A stretch of 64,000 bases of DNA. It comes from CAADGU01 sp964467705. Lineage in GTDB: Bacteria > Chloroflexota > Anaerolineae > Promineifilales > Promineifilaceae. The notes beneath the pieces are model-generated. The model made no database searches, was not told where the DNA came from, and worked only from the letters and a program-made list of their open reading frames with translations. The position numbers and the translations under genes were made by a program. The stretch covers positions 1 to 64,000 of the forward strand of contig CAYXUZ010000005.1 in NCBI GenBank assembly GCA_964467705.1. The letters are read 5' to 3'. Positions 48,851 through 58,400 of the stretch are shown in pieces (within the stretch, counting starts at the first letter, position 1; each line of letters begins with the position of its first letter).

Positions 48851-51800
48851 ATGACCGAACTGAACCAAATGGACAACCGGCTTTCTACCAGAAAACGAAT
48901 CGCTCGTTTTTTGGATAGCCTGGCGCGACCATCTGCTTCCATAACCGACCCTGCCGAGCGACAGAGAGTGCGTTTCCTGGCAACCATCATACTGGTAATT
49001 GCCGGTTTGACGGCCGTGAACCTGCCTGTTCGTTTTCTTTCTGGCAGCGCCTTTGAAGAACCCCAGGAAACTCTCCTTTATGTAGTGGTCACGCTGGCTC
49101 TTTTCAGCGCTTACATGATCAGCCGCACGGCGCATTATCGCTGGGCGCCACTCATTGCCATTGTGGCTCTTACTTCCACCATCTACGTCTCCTTTTTCCT
49201 GGCCGATCCACCGTCCCAAACCAGTTTTCTCTTTTTAGTTGTCATTGTCCTGTTTGCCAGCGCCATTTTGTCTAACCGTGACACCTTCTTGTTTGCTGCT
49301 GCCAATATCGTCTTTTTGTTGATGGGGCCTTTGTTTTTTCCCACCATGGAATATGCCCTATTGGGCCAGGCTGTTGGTTTACTCATCATTTGCACCACCC
49401 TTATTTTGGTTGCTAACCAGCACCGAAATCGCGTAGAGGAAATCCAGCAAGAAAAATTGAAAGCCGCCAATCAGCAGTTACAGATATTTAGCCAATCTTT
49501 GGAAGAGCGTGTTCAGGAACGTACCAATGACCTGGTGCTGGCGGCGGAAGTGGGTCAGGCGATTTCCCAAATTCGAGACCTGGATGATCTGTTGCGGCAG
49601 GCGGCCACACTCATCCGCGAGCGTTTTGACTTATACCACACACAGATTTACCTGATGGATGAAACAGGCCAATGGTTGCGGCTGCGGGCTGGCACCGGTG
49701 CTGTGGCCCAAACATTGTTGGCGCAGGGGCATCGGCTGCCGGTGGATGAACATTCCATCAACGGCCGTGCCGCCGCTCTGGGCAAACCCGTCATAGTGGC
49801 TGACACACAAAGTAGCGACTTTTTCCGACCCAACCCGGCGCTGCCCGATACTCGCTCAGAAATGGCCGTCCCCCTCATATCTGGCGACCAGGTTGTTGGT
49901 GTGCTGGATATGCAAAGCAGCCAGGTCAACGGTCTGAATGAAGCGGTTTTACCCGCTTTTGAAACCCTCACTGCCCAATTGGCGGTGGCTGTGCAGAATG
50001 CAAACCTGCTCATGGAAATGACCGAAACCACCCTCTTCCTTGACTCCATCATCGCCAACATCCCTTTGATCTTATTTGTCAAGGAGGCGACAGATTTGCG
50101 CTATGTGCGGGTTAGTAAGGGAATGGAAGAATTGGTTGGGTTGCCGGCGGCGGAAATAGAAGGCAAAAACCACTACGACTTCTTCCCACCGGAAACGGCA
50201 GCCAGTTTTGCTGCTCAGGATTATCAGGTTTTGCAGAACAAAAATTTGGTAGAAGTCCCTGAAGAAATCGTAGAGGGGGTAAACGGCGTAGTTGTCTTGC
50301 AAACGCTGAAGGCGCCGGTTTTGGGCGCAGACGGTGAACCCAAATATCTTATCGGGTTGTCCACGGATATTACCGAACGTAAGCAAATTCAAGAGCAATT
50401 GGCCGAGCGCTTAAAGCAGCTTAACCTGCTGAACGAGATCGGGCGCAAAGCGGAGGAAGTCTCGACGATTGATGAGTTTATGACCTGGACCACCCTGCGT
50501 GTGCCGCAAACGATGAGCCACCCAGAAGCCTGCCTGGCTGCCGTGACAATGGGGGGGCAAACTTTTGGGGATGATCGTGCGGTGACACTGCCCCGTCATA
50601 TAGTGGAAGACCTGACGGTGCGGGGGGAATTGGTTGGCCGTATTCACATTGCCTATAGTGATCCGACACTGAATTTCCGTGATGAAGACAGCGCCCTTAT
50701 TGGCAGTGTGGGGCAGCGTATTAGCAGCTATATTGAAAATCAACAGTTGTTAGCCCAGCTTCAAGCGCAGGCGGAAAATTTGCAGAAGGTGGCCGAAATC
50801 AGCACGGCCGTTGCTGCCAGCCGCAACCCTTACCAATTGGCCCAAGATGTGGCCGACCGAACCTATACTGCTTTTGGTCTTTACCAGACGGCCGTGTTCA
50901 TTCTGGAAGAAAACGACCTGGTTCTCATTGGTGCAGCCGGTAATTTAGGCATTGCCGCCAGCAGCCAGAGTCCACGCCTGTCACAACATACCCTCAAATC
51001 ACTGGTTGCCCGTGCGGCCCGCACCGGTCAGGTCATTCTCGTCAATGATGTAGCCACAGAGCCAGACTTTTTGCCTCATTCTCTGCTGCCAGAGACTAAA
51101 GCTGAGATAGTGACGCCGCTGCTGGTAGGCGAGCGTGTTTTAGGTGTGCTGGATATCCAATCGAACCGGCGCGATGCATTTACAGCCGAAGACCTCAACA
51201 TATTTACCACCCTGGCTTCCCAGGTGGCTATCTCCTTGCAAAATGCCCGGCAATACCAGCAAACCCAGCAGGCGTTGGAAGAACTCAGTTCGTTGCAGCG
51301 GGTCATTACCGGTGAAAGCTGGCAAGCATTTGCGCGCAGTCGGCAGCGAGTGGTGCAGGGATATATTGCCAATCGCCAGTATGTTCAGCCAATTATGGCG
51401 TCTGCCCAGGCAGAAGATGCCGATATAGCGGCGACGGCCGTGCCGCCTGATCTGGGGAATGAAGCGGCACTGGTGATTCCAGTGCAGGTGCGGGGGACGA
51501 CCATTGGCAAATTGGGTGTGCGAAAAGATGCGGCTACGGCCGTAGCCCCGGAGACGGAGTCATTGTTAACCGCCATTGCCCAACAAGTAGCGGAAGCACT
51601 GGAACGCGCCCGCCTGTTTGAAGAGACAGAACTGGCGCGTGCCCAAACCGACCAACTGTATGCCGGTAGTGAACGAGTGGTGCGAGCAACCACTTTGGAT
51701 GAAATTTTAGAGGCGCTAACTTCCTCAACGGCGTTGCAATGGATGGATCAGGTGGATTTACTTTTCTTTGACCAACCCTGGCATGATGTTCGGCCGCAAA

Positions 51801-52372
51801 CGATGGTAACCTTAGATTTGGTCGGCCTTCAGGCGGCCAACTCTGTCGGGAGCGTCTACTACTTGGCTGACTTCCCATTGACCGATGTTCTGGTAAAAGA
51901 TGGGCCATTTGTCGTGAACAATGTCCACACCGATACCGAGTTGGATGAGACGATCCATGCTTTTTTGATTGAGCAATTAGAGGTCAGCAGTGTGGTTATC
52001 TTCCCGCTGGTGGTGGGGGATCAATGGCTTGGCATGATTATGGCGCGTTCTATTGCCCCACAAGATTTCTCGGAGGCTGATGTTCGCCAGATTGGTAGTC
52101 TGGTTGACCAGGCAGCGGCAGTAGCCCAGACCATTCGCCTGATCGAAGAAACGCAGGCCCGCGCACAGCAAGAACAGATTTTGCGGCGGGTGTCGGAACG
52201 AGTGTACACGGCCGTAGATGCGGAATCGGTGCTGCGCACGGCCGTGCAAGAAGTGGGTCGAGTGTTAGGTCTGGAAGCCTTTGTCTATCTGGATGAACCG
52301 GCGCCAGCCTTGCCGACTACAGCACTGCTTTCAGAAAAAACAACCAATGGCGCTGCGGGTAACAACCGTTAG
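48851..52372 (+). CDS. Membrane GAF/PAS sensor protein
   Basis: 1,173 residues. Six membrane helices (about 40-190) and a coiled coil lead to GAF1 (227-392), a PAS domain (394-525, FLDSIIANIPLILFVKEATDLRYV and the DITERKQ exit), a short GAF-like segment (525-645) and GAF (645-813). A short W-containing GAF-like module (813-935, GESWQAFARSRQRVVQGYI) is followed by GAF (935-1110) and the half-GAF tail LRRVSERVYTAVDAESVLR. No output domain. The tail is closely related to that of the preceding gene, pointing to gene duplication. 51 nt to the next gene. Confidence 0.84.
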   Translation: MTELNQMDNRLSTRKRIARFLDSLARPSASITDPAERQRVRFLATIILVIAGLTAVNLPVRFLSGSAFEEPQETLLYVVVTLALFSAYMISRTAHYRWAPLIAIVALTSTIYVSFFLADPPSQTSFLFLVVIVLFASAILSNRDTFLFAAANIVFLLMGPLFFPTMEYALLGQAVGLLIICTTLILVANQHRNRVEEIQQEKLKAANQQLQIFSQSLEERVQERTNDLVLAAEVGQAISQIRDLDDLLRQAATLIRERFDLYHTQIYLMDETGQWLRLRAGTGAVAQTLLAQGHRLPVDEHSINGRAAALGKPVIVADTQSSDFFRPNPALPDTRSEMAVPLISGDQVVGVLDMQSSQVNGLNEAVLPAFETLTAQLAVAVQNANLLMEMTETTLFLDSIIANIPLILFVKEATDLRYVRVSKGMEELVGLPAAEIEGKNHYDFFPPETAASFAAQDYQVLQNKNLVEVPEEIVEGVNGVVVLQTLKAPVLGADGEPKYLIGLSTDITERKQIQEQLAERLKQLNLLNEIGRKAEEVSTIDEFMTWTTLRVPQTMSHPEACLAAVTMGGQTFGDDRAVTLPRHIVEDLTVRGELVGRIHIAYSDPTLNFRDEDSALIGSVGQRISSYIENQQLLAQLQAQAENLQKVAEISTAVAASRNPYQLAQDVADRTYTAFGLYQTAVFILEENDLVLIGAAGNLGIAASSQSPRLSQHTLKSLVARAARTGQVILVNDVATEPDFLPHSLLPETKAEIVTPLLVGERVLGVLDIQSNRRDAFTAEDLNIFTTLASQVAISLQNARQYQQTQQALEELSSLQRVITGESWQAFARSRQRVVQGYIANRQYVQPIMASAQAEDADIAATAVPPDLGNEAALVIPVQVRGTTIGKLGVRKDAATAVAPETESLLTAIAQQVAEALERARLFEETELARAQTDQLYAGSERVVRATTLDEILEALTSSTALQWMDQVDLLFFDQPWHDVRPQTMVTLDLVGLQAANSVGSVYYLADFPLTDVLVKDGPFVVNNVHTDTELDETIHAFLIEQLEVSSVVIFPLVVGDQWLGMIMARSIAPQDFSEADVRQIGSLVDQAAAVAQTIRLIEETQARAQQEQILRRVSERVYTAVDAESVLRTAVQEVGRVLGLEAFVYLDEPAPALPTTALLSEKTTNGAAGNNR

Positions 52373-52423
52373 TACACAATTCCTGCTGTGGCCGGTTCCT
52401 GACCGGGCCACCTCTGGTAACGT

Positions 52424-55400
52424 ATGATGACTGGACTGAACCAACAACCGGAAAATGAAACCTCTGAACAGGTAAAACGGGCCAATCGAGCCTATCGTTT
52501 ACTGATAGGCATGGCTATTGCCATTGCCCTGGCTGCCGGCGCTATCTTTTTCCGCCAACTTTTTGATGGAGACGAGGATTACAGCGACCTGATAGAGCCG
52601 GGCCTGGGCCTCATTGCGGCGTTGGCTATTTATGCTGGGGCAGTTTTAGCCAAAAGAGGCCGTGTCACCGCCGGCATTGTCTTGGTGGCAACCATTCTGT
52701 TTGGCTTTGACCTATTTCTCATTTCCCGCCTCACGGACATTGGGTTGCCGCTGACCATTACGTTCACATTCCTCCTGGTGCTGATTGCCAGCCAGACGTT
52801 GCCCCAGCGAAGGGTAGCCTGGGGGGTCGTATTAACCTTTCTTATTGGTGCGGGCCTGATTATTGCAGACCTTTTCTGGCCCGTTGAACGTGGGGGCATT
52901 TCGGCTGCCGACCTGCGTATTGTTTACATTACGGCCGTCATTCTCTTTACCCTTACTTTTGCCGTTACCATCCGTCAGTTCCCCACCTACTCGCTGCGCA
53001 CAAAACTCATGTCTGCGGCCGTGACATTGGTCATCATTACCGTGATATTGACCACTGTCGTCGTAAACAACATCACCCGCCGTAACCTGACCGAGCAGTT
53101 GAACGAACAGTTCCATACCCTCAGTGCTTCACAGGCGTCCGCAGTAAGTGAATTATTGGGTCGGGAAGTCAGCGTTTTGCAGGCTTTCAGCCTGGATAGT
53201 GGCCTGATCAGCCTCATCCGCACGAACAATCGGGAATACCTGGGAACTGAAGAGCAGATTGCCGAAACAATTGACCAACTCAATTTGGAATGGCTTACTA
53301 CCCCTGAAGGTGGTGGCATCATCAACCGGTTCAGTAATAATGCCACATCCGGTATTTTGCGTAATTATCAATATAACTTTCCGCAAAATGCGGATATGCT
53401 GGTTACAAACAGTTATGGCGCTTTGGTAGGCGCTACATCGCCTACCGATAAGTTTGACCAAAGTGAGGAAGCGTGGTGGCAGACAGCCTACAACCACGGA
53501 CAAGGGGCCATGTACATTGGTTTGCCGGAGCAAAACCCCACAACAGGTACGGTGGGGATTCCCATTGCCATTCCCATCTATTCGGGTATTGAGGTTGTGG
53601 GCATCTTGCGTACAACCCTGGCGTTAACGCAACTGCGTGAACTGCTGGCCGAGGCCGGTGATTTGGGCGAGACCGTTCACAGTGATATGTTGTTTAGCGA
53701 TCTGACATTGCATGATGATGATGCACATGAAGCAGACGAGATCCACTTGGCCCCAATTGAGATTGATCCGGCCATATTAGCTGCCCTGCGAGATAGCCAG
53801 ATACCCAATATCGTCGGTCAGGTTGAGGGGGTATCCAGTCTGATTCATGAAGCGCCCATCTCGACGTTTGGACATATACCGGCCATTGATGCATTGGGGT
53901 GGTCTATTCTCATTCACCAACCTGAACAGGATGCACTGGCAGCGGTGACCGCACAGGAACGGGTGAGTATTGTGCTGGCGCTGACGGCCGTAGCCGTTGG
54001 CAGCTTGCTGGCGGCCTATTTTGCCCGCTTGTTTACCGGCCCGGTAAACCGGCTGACGGACACGGCCGTGCTCATTGCTGCCGGTGACTTGAACCGCCAG
54101 GCGTCCGTGGAAACGCAGGACGAAATTGGCGTTCTGGCCCAGGCATTTAACAACATGACGGGACAGTTGCGTGCCTTCATTGGCACCCTGGAAAGTCGCG
54201 TGGCCGACCGCACCCAGGCATTAGCTACCAGCACGGAAGTCAGCCGCCGCCTCTCTACTATCCTCGACTTGGATGAACTGCTGACGGAAGTGGTCAACCA
54301 GACCCGCGACGCCTTTCATTATTACCATGCCCAGATTTATCTGTTTGACGCTTCCAAACTTTACCTGTTGATGGCCGGTGGCACAGGGGAGGCCGGGCAG
54401 CAGATGTTGGCTGCCGGGCATAAACTGCGGCTTAGTCAGGGGATTGTGGGGCGAGCAGCAGCCACTAACCAGGTAGTATTGATCCCTGATGTTTCACAGG
54501 ATGACCGCTGGCTGCCTAACCCATTGCTGCCAGATACACGCGCCGAGGTGGCTATTCCTATCACCTTAGGTGATGAAGTGTTAGGCGTGCTGGATGTGCA
54601 GCACAATGTGGCAAATGGGTTGAATGAAGAAAGCGTGGCCTTGCTGCAATCTATTGCCAACCAGGTAGCTGTGGCTATTCAGAATGCGCAGCAGGTGGAG
54701 CAAACCAATATTCAATATGATATTGCTTCTGAATTGACGCAGGCCGGCCAGCCGGAACAGATTCTTGAAGCAGCCAGCAGTTACGGCCGTCGCCTGGGCG
54801 CAACGTCAGCGCAACTCCTTTTCTTTGAAAACGATGAAAAGGAACGTCCGGAGTGGGCAGTAGTGCAGGCTGCCTGGCATACCAGCGAAGGGGGCATCCC
54901 CATTGGTACGCGCTATTACTTGCCTGATTTTGGTTTTGCCTCTTTGTGGCTCTCCTCGCCAGAACGGCCGTTACTCATTGCCGATACCTCTACCCATGAA
55001 GCCATCAGCCCGGAACTACGTAAACTGCACACCCAGATCAAGATCTTGGCGACGGCCGTGTTGCCATTGTACGCCCAAGGTCGCTGGGCCGGTTTGATCA
55101 TCTTCAACTGGAATACCCCGCATTCCTTTACCAGCCGCGATGAACGCATCTTCACCAATCTGGCGAAGCAAGCATTCTCCGTGGTAGAAGCGGTGCAGGC
55201 AACCCAACGCATTCAGGCCGCTTTGCATGAAGCCGAACAACTTTACCAGGTCAGCCAGCGTCTGAGCCAGGCTACCAATCTGGAAGAGTCTCTGGTCGCT
55301 GCTATGCAAACGGCTATTGACAGCGGGGCTTCCGGAGCCACACTGCTTACCTTCGATCTGGATCAAAATGAGCAGCCAATATGGTCGGAAATTGTGGCCA

Positions 55401-58400
55401 CGTGGTCGAGCACAAATTCGTTCCAGACGCCCTTACATACCCGTTTCTACCTGCCAGATTTCCCCATGTCCAAATTGTGGCTGGCCGATGCCGAGAATCC
55501 GCTGTTCCTGAGCGATATTGAAGTAGACGACCGTGTGGACCCCATTGCTAAAATGCTGTTTAAGCAGGGCGGCGCCATAGCTACCATTATTATGCCATTG
55601 GTTGTTGTGGGTCGCTGGGTGGGTTTGGTGGTTATTAACTGGGGGATGCAGCAAGAATTTACCCCCCAGCAAAAACGTGTCTACCGGGCCATTATGGGGC
55701 AATTAGCGACGGTGGTTGACCGCACCCGCCAGTTTGAACGTGGTGAACTCCTCTCATCCATCGTGGAAAACCACCCGGATCTCATTGGTGTGGGTACATT
55801 AGAGGGAAAGGCGCTCTATATAAACCCCTCTGGTCTCAAGTTGATGGGCTATTCCCCGGACTATGATGTGACGCAAATAGATGCCATCACGGCCTTTTCA
55901 CCTGAAGATGCCCAAAAGCTGATTCAAGAAGGCATTCCGGCGGCCATGACCAGTGGCGGTTGGGCAGCCGAGGCTGACCTGATAACGGCCAGTGGTGACA
56001 CCATTCCCGTCGAGCAGACCATCGGTATTAACTACGACGTGGATGGCCATGCCACCAGCTTTAGCATGACCATGCGGGATATTTCGGAGCGCAAAGCAGC
56101 CGAAGAGACAATTCGCACCAGTGAGCAGTTGGCCCGCGGTTTCCAGGAAAAGTTGGCTATTTTGCAGGAAGTTACCACAGAATTATCTCGCCTGGAGACA
56201 TTGCCTGACTTGTTCCAGCAGGCAATTGTGATGGGGCATACCCGGTTGGGTTTTGACCGCTTAGGTCTTTGGACGTTTGATGAAGACCTGTTGACGATGC
56301 GGGGCACCTTTGGTACTGACAAAGAAGGCAACCTGATAGACGAAACCCATTTGTCTCATCCTATGTCTTCCTATAAAGAGTGGTTTGAGAACATTCTAAA
56401 TTCGCGGGAACGCCGCATTATTAATGAGCGCACCGATTTGTATCAAGATTATGACGTAGCGGGGCAGGGGTGGCATGTGACGGCGCTGTTGATGCAAGAG
56501 GATCGGCCCTTGGGTTATATAGCGGTGGACAATTTGTTAAACCAACGGCCGTTGCAACCCTATGAACCGGACTTGATCTCCCTCTTTGCCAATGCGTTGG
56601 GCAGTCTGATAGCCAATAAACAGGTGCAGCAGGCAGTTAGCAAGCAGGCCCAGGAACTGCAAACAGTAGCTGACCTGAGCCGCATTGCGACCACCATTCT
56701 GGATGTGCCGGAACTATTGCAGCAAGTGGCTGACCTGACCAAAGAACGGTTCAATCTGTATCATGCGCATGTTTACCTGATGAGCCAGGATGAACAACAT
56801 CTGTTGCTAATGGCCGGGGCTGGCGAGGTCGGACGCCAGATGGCTGCCGAAGGGCGGCAAATTCCTCTGCGGCAAAAGCAATCATTGGTGGCGCGAGCAG
56901 CCCGCTTGCGCCAGGGTATCATTACCAATGATGTGCGTGCTGACGCCGGTTTCCTGCCTCATCCCCTGCTGCCAGATACCCGGTCTGAACTGGCGACGCC
57001 GTTGATCACGGGTGATCAGGTGTTGGGTGTGTTGGATATTCAGGCCAGTGAGGCCAATTATTTCACAGAAACAGATCTTAACATTCAGGCAACGCTGGCG
57101 GCGCAGATCGCCACAGCCATCCAAAATGCCCGGCAGTACCAACGTACCCAAGAGGCTTTGGATGAGCTAACCCGGATGCAGCAAATGTTAATCCGGGAAG
57201 GGTGGGAGTCTTTCCTGACCAGTCGGGAAACAGATCTGCAAGGTTATGTTTATGATCAGCGGGAGCTGCAACCAATTAAGCGGAATGGCGCTGCTGACAC
57301 GGCCGTTGCCCTGGATACAACTCTGGAACCTATGGCTGCGCCGACGGCCGTGCGCGCTCCGCTTACCGTGCGCGGGGCGACCATTGGCGTCTTGGGTGTG
57401 CGTGACCCCGCCGGTAAACCGGTGTCGGCCGATAAACAGCAGTTGCTCACCTCCATTTCACAGCAAGTGGCGGAAGCGTTGGAACGTGCTCGTCTCTTTG
57501 AAGAATCGGAAATGAGCCGACAACAGCTAGATGCCCGTGCCAGACAGTTGGCTGCCATTAACCGGGTGGCAACGGCCGTAGCTCAACAGCTACAACCTGA
57601 ACAGCTATTGGAAGCCGTTTATAAAGAAATCCGGCAGGTGATCAATGCCGATAGTTTCTATGTGGGCTTTTATCACGAGGATACCAACACTCTGGAGATA
57701 AGCGTCAACTATGAAGGCGGCAAAAGTATGCCGCCCACCACTGTTCAGATAACGCCGACTAGCCAATCCTACCGGGTGATACAAAGTGGCGAAAGAGCGT
57801 TGGTCAACCTCACCCCAGAGCAAGTACAGGAAATACAACGGCAAATTAAAGAGAACACGGCCGTGACCATTTTGGGCGACCTGGAGAAACCTCCTACGGC
57901 TACCCAACTGTTTGTGCCTCTGCAAACAGGCCACCGCGTAACCGGCATCCTGTCTGTACAAAGTTACGCATTTAATGCCTATTCTGAGGACGACCTCGAT
58001 TTGCTGACCGGCATCGCCTCTTATGTTTCCGTAGGTCTGGAGAACAGTCGCCTCTTCACCCAAACCCAGGAAAGAGCCGAAGAACTGGCCCTCATCAACG
58101 AAGTGGCTCAGGTCGTTTCCCAGCACCTGGACATCGAACTGGTGCTGAGTACTGTGTACGAGCGTGTCAGCCAGGTAATGAGCGCCGACGCCTTCTCCGT
58201 CAGCCGCTATGATGCCCCCGCCAATATTGTGGATTATTTGTTCATCTACGATAGCGGCCAACGGCATCAGCAGCCCCCATCTCCATTACGCCAGGATAGC
58301 ATGTCTTACCAAGTCATTACCTCTGGTTTGCCGGTACTGCGAAACTACACAACCGAAGAACACGCGGCCTTGCAATCCTCGTCGCCCACTGTGGGCTTAG

